NCBI GenBank assembly: GCA_031283665.1
Contig: JAITBJ010000037.1
Location: forward strand, 1-6,024
Direction: 5' to 3'
Length of the DNA: 6,024 nucleotides
Origin: Candidatus Opitulatrix cubana
GTDB lineage: Bacteria; Actinomycetota; Actinomycetes; Actinomycetales; Bifidobacteriaceae
The first letter of the stretch is position 1; every line of letters starts with the position of its first letter. The notes below the pieces were generated by a model. It had not been told where the DNA came from. It made no database searches and was given only the letters and a program-made list of their open reading frames with translations. Below, in pieces: positions 1 through 6,024 of the stretch. A program made the position numbers and the translations under genes.

Positions 1-1539
1 CAATTCAATTTTCTTTTCACGCTCAAAACCTCCAGCAGATAATTTGAGTATTAGCTCTTTAGCATTTTTCGGAATCTTGATTTTAAACCCTGTTGAAAGA
101 AAATTAATAGATTGAGATTGATCATGTTTTAGAACTTCACGATAATCAAAACTTTCATAATTTACTTTTTTGCCGTCTATAATAAACTCGTAATAATAAT
201 CAAATAATTTAGGATCTAAACAAGTCAAAAAAGCCCACCCTAAAACAGTATAATGGTTTTCGTTACTCTGGCTCGGGTCTATTTCATATAGATTCTCAAT
301 TAAAAAAATCAGCTCTTGAACCAAAGGCAAATCTTTTAAATGCTTTACAGTTTTTGCCTTTGGAAATGTTTGAACTACATCCATACACGGCTTGTCTTTG
401 ACTTTTTTTACATATACAGCTCTATTTTCAAAAGCAGTTTCCTTATAAAAGTCTATTAGCTCATCATATTGCCGAGTTATAATCAGCTCATTTGCCGCTC
501 TTGAAAGAGGGTTTACCTTTTCAAGATTTTCCTCTTTCAGATTGCTCATCAAAAAAAGAAGACCTTCTCGCAAAATGTCTAACCATTTAGTTTTATTTTC
601 CACCTCTGATAAAGTTCTAAGCGGTGCCAAAAAATCGTGAGACAAATACTGAATTAGCCGCTTTTGGACCACATTTTCAGACATATACTTTTTATATATG
701 CTAATAGACATTTTTGCAGAATCTATTCTTTCACGAATATCTTTATATGTGAATGTGGTATTAGAAATAGAAGTGCCTACTATTCGCCAAAAATAATGAA
801 TCTTGTCTAATATATCTACACCGTTTTTTGATAAAGAATATGCTTTTGCAATAAATGGCTGATCCTCATATAATTTACCCGGGATAAATTGCAAATCTTT
901 ATCTATAAGAAAGCTTCTGCGAAAGAGCTTCCCCCACGCTGTAGAGTTTTGCATAAGTGCAGGAAACTGCTCAACAGAGGTTTTAGGTCTATATTTTTGA
1001 TGAATATATTGTATCCAATACGCTGGCGGCGAAATAACTTTTTTTGCTCCCTCAATCTCGCCACCCTCCTCTCTCACATAATAAGAAACTGTGAAATCTG
1101 AACCTGTTTTAGCCAAAGAATTATACGCATCACTTACAGCATTTCTTTCCATTTTATCATCGCCATCTACATAGCATATAAACTCACCTTTAGAGTGAGC
1201 AAAACCGTTATTTCTTGCAAGAGATAGACCCTGATTTTTTTGTCTAAAAAGTTTTACTCTAAAATCTTTTCTCATATGAGACTTTATTATATTAGTTGTA
1301 CCATCAGCTGACCCATCATCCACGACCACTATTTCTAAGTTCAAAAAATACTGATTAGTAAATGATCTCAAACATTCATCTATATAAACTTCAATGTTAT
1401 AAGCTGCTACAATTATTGACACTTTCGGTTTCACGATGCCAGCTCTTTGCAAGAGTCCAACTATTTGTCTAGCACCAATTCTGAAAACTGGTGTATAAAA
1501 AATGCATTTGCGAAAAAAATCTATTATATTATATTTCAT
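1..1539 (-). CDS. Family 2 (GT-A) glycosyltransferase with C-terminal beta domain, 3' end cut by window edge
   Basis: The reading frame is open for all 513 codons from ATG at 1539 to the window edge, with no stop, so the C-terminus is missing. Residues about 38-130 form a GT-A nucleotide-sugar fold: KVSIIVAAYN near 39-48, DDGS at 74-77 and the metal-binding DGDD at 125-128. LYEDQPF at 223-229 supplies the probable catalytic base, and YFWRIVGTSIS near 249-259 is the usual follow-on motif of this family. Residues about 280-415 look helical. From about 430 (VLGWAF, then FIIDGKKV, then STGFKIKIP) the sequence resembles the beta-sandwich accessory domain seen in some polysaccharide and teichoic-acid glycosyltransferases; this is recalled similarity. 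The start overlaps the methyltransferase stop as ATGA, with no clear Shine-Dalgarno, suggesting translational coupling. No signal peptide or membrane span is evident, so it is probably cytoplasmic. Sugar donor and acceptor cannot be read from the sequence; a role in the same surface glycan is inferred from context. Confidence 0.9.
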   Translation of the reverse strand, partial: MKYNIIDFFRKCIFYTPVFRIGARQIVGLLQRAGIVKPKVSIIVAAYNIEVYIDECLRSFTNQYFLNLEIVVVDDGSADGTTNIIKSHMRKDFRVKLFRQKNQGLSLARNNGFAHSKGEFICYVDGDDKMERNAVSDAYNSLAKTGSDFTVSYYVREEGGEIEGAKKVISPPAYWIQYIHQKYRPKTSVEQFPALMQNSTAWGKLFRRSFLIDKDLQFIPGKLYEDQPFIAKAYSLSKNGVDILDKIHYFWRIVGTSISNTTFTYKDIRERIDSAKMSISIYKKYMSENVVQKRLIQYLSHDFLAPLRTLSEVENKTKWLDILREGLLFLMSNLKEENLEKVNPLSRAANELIITRQYDELIDFYKETAFENRAVYVKKVKDKPCMDVVQTFPKAKTVKHLKDLPLVQELIFLIENLYEIDPSQSNENHYTVLGWAFLTCLDPKLFDYYYEFIIDGKKVNYESFDYREVLKHDQSQSINFLSTGFKIKIPKNAKELILKLSAGGFEREKKIEL

Positions 1540-2408
1540 TTTTTCGATTTCACTTTTTTATGTGTAGCATCTATATATTCCACATCAAGCTCTGGCATTC
1601 TAGCTGCAAATCTTTTTCTAATCACTAACACAGCATCTGCATTTTCATCTACCAAAATGAAGTTTCTTTTCAGTGCTGCTGCTGCTTCACCGGTAGTCCC
1701 TGAACCAGCAAAAAAATCTAAAACGGTTTCGCCCTCTTTGCTTGAGGCAGAAATAATTCTTTTCAAAATCCCAAGCGGCTTTTGAGTAGGATAGCCGGTT
1801 TTCTCTTTTCCTGTGGGCGAAACAATTGTATACCACCAAACATCTGTAGGCAATTTACCTCTTTTTGCTTTTTCTTCTGTCACAAGACCCGGAGCCATAT
1901 AAGGCTCTCTATCTACATCCACATTTGAAAAATGATATTTTTTAATATCTTTTACATAAACTAAAATAGTATCATGCTTTGTAGGCCATCTTTTTTTTGC
2001 TTTTCCACCATAATCGTACGCCCAGATAAGCTCATTCAAAAAATTATTTCTGCCAAAAAGTTCGTCTAAAAAAACTTTCACATAGTGGACCTCTCTATAA
2101 TCTAAATGAACATAAAGCGTCCCTTTTTTAGAAAGCACTCTTTTTGCTTCCACTAATCGTGGCTTCAAAAAATCTAAAAAATCATAATAGGAATCTGAAT
2201 AAGAATATGAACCTATATTTTTCACATTATATGTTTCACCCTTAAACCCTTTTACAGAGCCATTTGCATTTTTAGTCATTTTTTTCAGCTCACGAGTTTG
2301 AGTGACCCCTGTGTTAAACGGAGGATCTACATATATTAAATCTATAGATTCATCAGGTATACTTTTTAACACAGCAAGATTATCACCGTGAAAAACTTTA
2401 TTTTTCAT
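1536..2408 (-). CDS. Site-specific DNA methyltransferase, beta class (N6-adenine or N4-cytosine)
   Basis: A 290-residue S-adenosylmethionine-dependent amino-methyltransferase. The catalytic motif IV DPPF is near the N-terminus (28-31, in IYVDPPFNTG). The SAM-binding motif I FAGSGTTG is near the C-terminus (233-240), preceded by TQKP at 208-211. This order, with the target-recognition region between them, defines the beta class (N6-adenine or N4-cytosine). The length is normal and all key motifs are intact, so it should be active. From memory, the segment with HLDYREVHYVKVFLDE and IWAYDYGG closely resembles a methyltransferase widespread in Actinomycetota. Its recognition site cannot be predicted. 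No restriction endonuclease or specificity gene is in the window, so it looks like an orphan enzyme. It overlaps both neighbours by 4 bases (ATGA at 2405-2408 and 1536-1539), so it is probably co-translated with the export ATPase. No good Shine-Dalgarno precedes it. An A8 tract on the coding strand (1991-1998) lies in the codons for the KAKKR segment near residue 137. Confidence 0.92.
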   Translation of the reverse strand: MKNKVFHGDNLAVLKSIPDESIDLIYVDPPFNTGVTQTRELKKMTKNANGSVKGFKGETYNVKNIGSYSYSDSYYDFLDFLKPRLVEAKRVLSKKGTLYVHLDYREVHYVKVFLDELFGRNNFLNELIWAYDYGGKAKKRWPTKHDTILVYVKDIKKYHFSNVDVDREPYMAPGLVTEEKAKRGKLPTDVWWYTIVSPTGKEKTGYPTQKPLGILKRIISASSKEGETVLDFFAGSGTTGEAAAALKRNFILVDENADAVLVIRKRFAARMPELDVEYIDATHKKVKSKK

Positions 2409-3169
2409 TTTTTCTGTGAGACACCAGTAAACTTATTCATAGTGTCCATAACTTTATTTGCATCGCCATCCATTTCCACTTTGCCTTTGTTAATCCAAAT
2501 AGCGCGATCACACAATTGACGAATTTGCTGCTCTGCATGAGAAACTATTACCATTGTCTTTCCCTCTTTTGAAAGCTCTTTTATTCTATTCAAGCATTTT
2601 TCTCTAAACTTCGCATCACCAACAGCTAGAATCTCGTCAATCAAAAATATATCAGGATCTGAATGAATAGCAACTGAAAAAGCTAATCTCAAAAACATTC
2701 CCGATGAATAAAATCTCACTTCCGTGTCAATAAACTGCGGTATTTCACTAAACGCCACTATTTGATCAAACTTTTTTTGGATTTGCTCTTTTGTCATTCC
2801 CAAAATAGCGCCATTTAAAAATACATTTTCTCTACCAGTCAAATCAGGATGGAAACCAGCACCCACTTCTATTAATCCTGCAATGCGTCCTTTAACAAGC
2901 ACTTTTCCTTTGTCTGGTTTAATAACCCCTGAAATGCATTTCAAAAGTGTAGATTTTCCAGAACCGTTAACGCCTACTAATCCAATAGTTTCGCCCTCAT
3001 TTATATTAAAATCTATATTAGATAAAGCGTGAAATAATGAATTATCTCTTTTTGACCGCTTAATCAGATTCACAAAAGCATCTTTTAGAGAATAATTATG
3101 ATGCAATCTAAAATACTTATCTACATGCTCTATTTTGATTACTGGATTTGAATTAGCACTTTTTTTCAT
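2405..3169 (-). CDS. wzt: Polysaccharide export ABC transporter ATP-binding protein (Wzt/RfbE type, short form)
   Basis: A 254-residue ABC ATPase that would power export of a lipid-linked glycan through the adjacent permease, on the cytoplasmic face of the membrane. Walker A is GVNGSGKST at 66-74. The Q-loop region reads EVGAGFHPDLTGRENV at about 101-116, which is characteristic of the Wzt/TagH subfamily. The ABC signature is the variant YSSGM at 154-158 in place of LSGGQ, also normal for this subfamily. Walker B is IFLIDE at 174-179 and the H-loop histidine is H211. The protein ends about 40 residues after the H-loop, so the C-terminal glycan-binding domain of E. coli O9a-type Wzt is absent; the mycobacterial homologue (Rv3781) is similarly short. 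The start codon shares one base with the permease stop (TAATG) and has the best ribosome-binding site in the window. It ends in a 4-base overlap with the methyltransferase. Teichoic-acid export is an alternative, but the GlfT2-like neighbour favours a galactan. Confidence 0.94.
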   Translation of the reverse strand: MKKSANSNPVIKIEHVDKYFRLHHNYSLKDAFVNLIKRSKRDNSLFHALSNIDFNINEGETIGLVGVNGSGKSTLLKCISGVIKPDKGKVLVKGRIAGLIEVGAGFHPDLTGRENVFLNGAILGMTKEQIQKKFDQIVAFSEIPQFIDTEVRFYSSGMFLRLAFSVAIHSDPDIFLIDEILAVGDAKFREKCLNRIKELSKEGKTMVIVSHAEQQIRQLCDRAIWINKGKVEMDGDANKVMDTMNKFTGVSQKK

Positions 3170-4041
3170 TATAATTCCTGTGCAAATCTGCCTTCATATT
3201 TTCTAAACGCTATTTGCCCCACCACCATCATAATCGCAACAATTGCTAATGAAATCAAAATGTCACGATTAAAATGTGAAGGCAGATATAGTCCAAAGTT
3301 TTCAAAGTTCACAGATGTAGGCCACCAAAAAGCATAATGAAAAAGTTCCACTGCTTGAGTTATAGGATTTACCATATAAATTGAAAACATCCAGCCTGGC
3401 ATATGCTGCTCTATCATACCCCATTTATAAAGCACTGGCGAAAACCAAGTAGTGATCATAGTGATAAGCTCTACAAAATTTTCTGCATCTCTATAAAAAA
3501 CATTCATAGCAGCAAAAAGCATACCTGCTCCAATTGCTAACCCTGAAACTAATAAAAATCCTAAAATCACTGCAAGAAGATTTAAAGGACCTGGATACCA
3601 CCCTTGAATTATAGAAGCCACTAACAAAATTATCAGCTGTGGATAAAAATGTGTAATAGCTACCCTCCATGATGCAATAGGAAAAAGCTCTCTTGGCAGA
3701 TAGATTTTGCGAACTAAAGGTGCATTATCGCGAATAGATTTTGTGCAGTTTCTAAATGTTTCATTGAAAAATTGAACAGTGATTAATCCAGAAAATAAGT
3801 AAATCGCATAATGCTCATTGAGTCTATCAGCTCCCATAATTTTGCCAACAAAATAATAGTAAATAATAAATGTGGTAAGAGGTTTAATATATGTCCAAAG
3901 AAGCCCTAAAAAAGAGCCACGATATCTAACTTTTACTTCTTTTCTTCTCAAAAGAGATAGCAAATATGAATGCTTAAATAAATCTAATAAACCTTTTGAA
4001 CGGCCTGGTTCATAAAATCCATTCTTTATTTGTGTAGCCAT
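3169..4041 (-). CDS. wzm: Polysaccharide export ABC-2 type permease (Wzm/RfbD type)
   Basis: An integral inner-membrane permease of the ABC-2 family, 290 residues from ATG at 4041. After a basic cytoplasmic N-terminus, the RRKEVKVRYRGSFLGLLW segment (32-49) is the typical amphipathic lead-in to helix 1. Hydrophobic segments lie at about 46-66, 77-93, 127-148, 153-179, 191-208, 218-237 and 259-278, one of which may be a re-entrant element. The conserved NVFYRDAENFVELI stretch (180-193) followed by SPVLY (201-205) marks the O-antigen/teichoic-acid exporter subfamily. It would form a channel with the downstream ATPase. Start choice is uncertain: an in-frame TTG at 4053 would add four residues (MKNK), overlap the GlfT2 gene by 11 bases, and has a GGA 9 bases upstream. 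The ATG at 4041 is a stronger codon and sits one base past the upstream stop, but has no good Shine-Dalgarno. I prefer ATG, moderately. Confidence 0.9.
   Translation of the reverse strand: MATQIKNGFYEPGRSKGLLDLFKHSYLLSLLRRKEVKVRYRGSFLGLLWTYIKPLTTFIIYYYFVGKIMGADRLNEHYAIYLFSGLITVQFFNETFRNCTKSIRDNAPLVRKIYLPRELFPIASWRVAITHFYPQLIILLVASIIQGWYPGPLNLLAVILGFLLVSGLAIGAGMLFAAMNVFYRDAENFVELITMITTWFSPVLYKWGMIEQHMPGWMFSIYMVNPITQAVELFHYAFWWPTSVNFENFGLYLPSHFNRDILISLAIVAIMMVVGQIAFRKYEGRFAQEL
3176..3179 (-). promoter_or_regulatory. Ribosome-binding site of the export ATPase gene
   Basis: AGGA lies 6 bases upstream of the ATPase ATG, inside the last codons of the permease gene. It is the only well-placed Shine-Dalgarno-like sequence at a gene start in this window. 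It supports the ATG at 3169 and suggests the ATPase can be initiated independently as well as by coupling through the TAATG junction. Confidence 0.6.
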
Positions 4042-4042
4042 T

Positions 4043-5911
4043 TTATTTTTCAAATAGATTTTTCCATTTTTTCACTGAAGACATTTCAAATCTTGCATCG
4101 CTATATGCTTTATGAAGTTTGCCCCAATCTCTAAACAGCCTAATATGCAATTTAGTCAGCTCTTTTGCAAGGGCAAAAAACTTTTTTCTGTCTCTTTTAT
4201 ATAGCGAAACTTTATCAGTGGCATTTGATGCTACAAGCGCTGAATCTAAATTAGGCATTCTTGACCAATGAGCTCTCAGCGGCGCTATATAATAATCAGC
4301 TCGTCCATCAGGATCATGCTTTTCTGGAGTGAACTGATGCAAAAATCCAAAAAGCAAACCTGCAAGAGTTCCAATCTTTCCAGCATTTATTTTATAATTA
4401 TCAGTTTTATATCTAGGATGAGGAAACTCTGATAAATTATGAGTCTGTGCATCAGAAAACTCTTTTCTCACTTTATCTATTATAGGCTTTCTAATCTCTA
4501 AATCCTCTATCAAATCTACTGGATCATTATATAAAAAGTTTAACGCATCTATATAAAGTGTAGCCACAGAATATCTCATAGATGCTGCCATTGCTATAGT
4601 CCATATATATGAATCTACTAAAAAGCGCAATGATGCTTTTTGATCAAGATAAAATAGCGCAACTATAAAACGGTTTCTCCAATGGTAATATGCTGTCCAA
4701 TCAACAGCATCATCCTTACCTTGCCACGCTTCATGCCACACATTTGTGCCAGGAAGTGAAACAGTTTTAAATCCTAAATCAAAAGCTCTCAAACCAAACT
4801 CTGAATCATCCCATTTTATAAACATAGGAATTGCTAAACCGGTTTTCTCAATCACTTTTATAGGAATTAGGCACATCCACCATCCGTTATAATCCACATC
4901 ATAATATCTATGCATCCATTGTGTGCTAGATAAAAACTTTGGCACAAGACTCAGATTGTGCGCTTGCTCTGTGCCCGGCACAGTCCCCCATTTATAAACA
5001 TCTCTGCGGATTCTTTCTGCAAAGGCATGAATAGTAGGTGCTTCGCCCATCGTAAACATATGCCCACCAACAATTGTAGGCTCATTACACAATGAAGCAA
5101 AATTAATAGCTCTTTGCAGCGACTCTGTTTCCAAGAAAGTGTCATCATCAAGTAAGAAAACAAATTCCGATTTTTTGTCTTTTAGAGTTTCATACATACC
5201 TCTTGAAAACCCTCCAGAGCCTCCAAGATTTTTTTGTTTTATTATTTTCACTTTTCCATCTAATTTTGCTATTTCTTCTTTCACACCTTTATAATCATTT
5301 AGATTTTCAGAACCCTGATCCACAAAATATATTTTGTCAATGTTTTTCAATTCAGAAAAGTTTTCTTCAAAGTTTTTCAACTGCTTCAAGCAATAATCTG
5401 CTTTATTCAGAGTTGTCACTCCAATAGATGCAGTGGCATGGCCAAAATTATCAGAAACATCTGCCGCCCAAAACATTTTATCAAACTCAGTTTTTTCTTT
5501 TGCTTTCACATCAAACCATATCCAGCCACCGTTTTCAAATGCTTTCAGCGAAACCGTGAATCTGAAATTGCCAGAAAAATCTTTTTCAGTATGCAAAACG
5601 CTTCTATCTGCAAACTCATCAGTAGACAAAACCTTTATATCAGCTTTGCCTTTCACATTCATAATAAGTGTCACACTTTTAACAGATGTGTTCCTTTTCC
5701 AATATGATGCAGGAAAAGCATTGAAATAAGAGCAAAATGAGAGCTCTTTGCCTTTTGGAATCTCAATTTTTGTTCGCGATTTTATCCATTTTGAAATCTT
5801 ATAAGCTTTTGCTATTTCACACTCTGCATAAATAGATAAGCAATCTATAGCATCTTCAATCCTTTTGGAAGTGGGGAAAACCACTCTATATAAAGGGTAG
5901 TCTTGAATCAT
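4043..5911 (-). CDS. glfT2: Galactofuranosyltransferase, GlfT2-like (galactan polymerase)
   Basis: A 622-residue homologue of mycobacterial GlfT2 (about 637 residues), which adds galactofuranose from UDP-Galf to lipid-linked galactan with alternating beta-1,5 and beta-1,6 linkages. The match is end to end. The N-terminal beta domain (about 1-155) has SYFNAFPASYW at 61-71 and ENGGWIWFD at 126-134. The GT-A domain follows, with NLGGSGG at 228-234 and the metal-binding DDD at 255-257. DVDYNGWW is at 338-345 and KWDD at 366-369, whose second Asp (D369) aligns with the catalytic base. WHEAW at 392-396 contains the metal-ligand histidine H393, and H410 also matches. The C-terminal helical region (about 400-622) is present, including YKRDRKKFFAL near 571-581. 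All catalytic residues I can align are kept. No signal peptide is seen; action at the cytoplasmic membrane face is expected. The ATG at 5911 is fixed by in-frame TGA and TAA codons just upstream, but has no Shine-Dalgarno. Linkage pattern and acceptor are inferred from the family. Confidence 0.94.
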   Translation of the reverse strand: MIQDYPLYRVVFPTSKRIEDAIDCLSIYAECEIAKAYKISKWIKSRTKIEIPKGKELSFCSYFNAFPASYWKRNTSVKSVTLIMNVKGKADIKVLSTDEFADRSVLHTEKDFSGNFRFTVSLKAFENGGWIWFDVKAKEKTEFDKMFWAADVSDNFGHATASIGVTTLNKADYCLKQLKNFEENFSELKNIDKIYFVDQGSENLNDYKGVKEEIAKLDGKVKIIKQKNLGGSGGFSRGMYETLKDKKSEFVFLLDDDTFLETESLQRAINFASLCNEPTIVGGHMFTMGEAPTIHAFAERIRRDVYKWGTVPGTEQAHNLSLVPKFLSSTQWMHRYYDVDYNGWWMCLIPIKVIEKTGLAIPMFIKWDDSEFGLRAFDLGFKTVSLPGTNVWHEAWQGKDDAVDWTAYYHWRNRFIVALFYLDQKASLRFLVDSYIWTIAMAASMRYSVATLYIDALNFLYNDPVDLIEDLEIRKPIIDKVRKEFSDAQTHNLSEFPHPRYKTDNYKINAGKIGTLAGLLFGFLHQFTPEKHDPDGRADYYIAPLRAHWSRMPNLDSALVASNATDKVSLYKRDRKKFFALAKELTKLHIRLFRDWGKLHKAYSDARFEMSSVKKWKNLFEK

Positions 5912-5918
5912 ATTATAA

Positions 5919-5985
5919 TTTTATCATAATGGAGCAAAAAAACAGTTTATTTTTATTTTTCGCCTGCTAATGCTTTATGATAAAA
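5919..5985 (-). repeat. AT-rich inverted repeats around the gap before the GlfT2-like gene
   Basis: An 11-base perfect inverted repeat, TTTTATCATAA at 5919-5929 and TTATGATAAAA at 5975-5985, flanks a 45-base loop. Inside it, 5934-5941 and 5956-5963 could form a second stem of 8 pairs, one a G-U wobble, in the minus-strand RNA. Together they would enclose the stop codon of the upstream gene and end 7 bases before the GlfT2-like ATG. The outer stem is nearly all A-U and the loop is long, so stability is modest. It could affect ribosome access or RNA processing at this junction, or be chance in AT-rich DNA. No U-tract follows as in an intrinsic terminator. Confidence 0.35.
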
Positions 5986-6024
5986 ATATGCTCCAGAAGC
6001 CAATGTGCAAAACATTAAAATAGT
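5953..6024 (-). CDS. C-terminal fragment of an unidentified upstream protein, probably membrane-anchored
   Basis: The minus-strand frame entering at 6024 gives 23 codons, TILMFCTLASGAYFYHKALAGEK, ending in TAA at 5953-5955. The first 15 or so residues are hydrophobic and aromatic, followed by a short polar tail, which looks like a final membrane helix with a soluble end. The frame is on the same strand as the rest and only 41 bases upstream of the GlfT2-like gene, so it is probably the preceding operon gene. In actinobacterial galactan clusters, neighbours of glfT2 include membrane proteins such as a PAP2 phosphatase or a polyprenyl-phosphate phosphoribosyltransferase, but nothing here identifies the family. 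It could also be a non-coding open frame. Confidence 0.5.
   Translation of the reverse strand, partial: TILMFCTLASGAYFYHKALAGEK

Noticed and set aside
901..960. A suspected frameshift in the glycosyltransferase near a run of five C
   Set aside because: On careful reading the run codes for Trp-Gly-Lys in frame and the frame stays open on both sides.
889..1101. A 70-codon plus-strand open frame
   Set aside because: It lies antisense inside the family 2 glycosyltransferase, whose catalytic motifs are clear; its translation has no recognisable domain.
1447..1785. A 112-codon plus-strand open frame with a hydrophobic stretch
   Set aside because: It is antisense to the ends of the methyltransferase and the glycosyltransferase; the hydrophobic, serine-rich look follows from reading A-rich coding DNA backwards.
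1536..2408. The alternative genetic code of Absconditabacteria and Gracilibacteria (TGA read as glycine)
   Set aside because: TGA ends both the methyltransferase and the ATPase at natural family lengths and at ATGA junctions, and no gene has an internal TGA.
4951..5163. A 70-codon minus-strand open frame
   Set aside because: It is an alternative frame inside the GlfT2-like gene, across the conserved DDD region, where the main frame is unambiguous.
5203..5729. Three overlapping plus-strand open frames (5203-5427, 5433-5729, 5438-5707)
   Set aside because: All are antisense to the N-terminal half of the GlfT2-like gene, low in complexity and without domains.
5912..5917. A perfect TATAAT as a -10 promoter element
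   Set aside because: It touches the ATG, so transcription would begin inside the coding region, and no matching -35 element is present; it is expected by chance in DNA this AT-rich.

Overview
The window holds one co-directional, tightly packed operon on the minus strand, transcribed from right to left. Four complete genes and two edge-truncated ones fill almost all of it. In order of transcription they are: the last 23 codons of an unidentified, membrane-like protein; a large galactofuranosyltransferase of the mycobacterial GlfT2 type; an ABC-2 export permease (Wzm type); its ATPase (Wzt type); a beta-class DNA methyltransferase; and a family 2 glycosyltransferase that runs off the left edge. 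The set reads as a module that builds a galactofuranose-rich glycan on a lipid carrier and moves it across the cytoplasmic membrane for attachment to the cell surface. The DNA methyltransferase has no obvious place in that pathway.

Junctions are minimal. The GlfT2 stop lies 1 base before the preferred permease ATG. The permease stop and ATPase start share one base (TAATG). Both methyltransferase junctions are 4-base ATGA overlaps. The only real gap is 41 bases upstream of the GlfT2-like gene. It holds no convincing promoter but does contain AT-rich inverted repeats. No RNA gene, mobile element, CRISPR array or clear terminator was seen, and no gene-free stretch exceeds 300 bases.

The DNA is strongly AT-rich (about one third GC by eye), with A-rich coding strands. 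The GlfT2-like protein and, from memory, the methyltransferase most resemble actinobacterial proteins, which normally come from GC-rich genomes. The host could be a low-GC member of the Actinomycetota, a Saccharibacteria/Patescibacteria cell living with Actinomycetota, or another lineage that acquired the cluster; the window alone does not decide. TGA and TAA both end proteins at natural family boundaries, so the standard bacterial code fits.

Inferred working model: GlfT2 extends a lipid-linked galactan in the cytoplasm, Wzm/Wzt exports it, and the family 2 transferase adds another sugar or decoration. The short ATPase lacks the C-terminal glycan-binding domain of E. coli O9a-type Wzt, so export probably does not need recognition of a capped chain end. 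The enzymes that make UDP-galactofuranose and prime the lipid are not in view.
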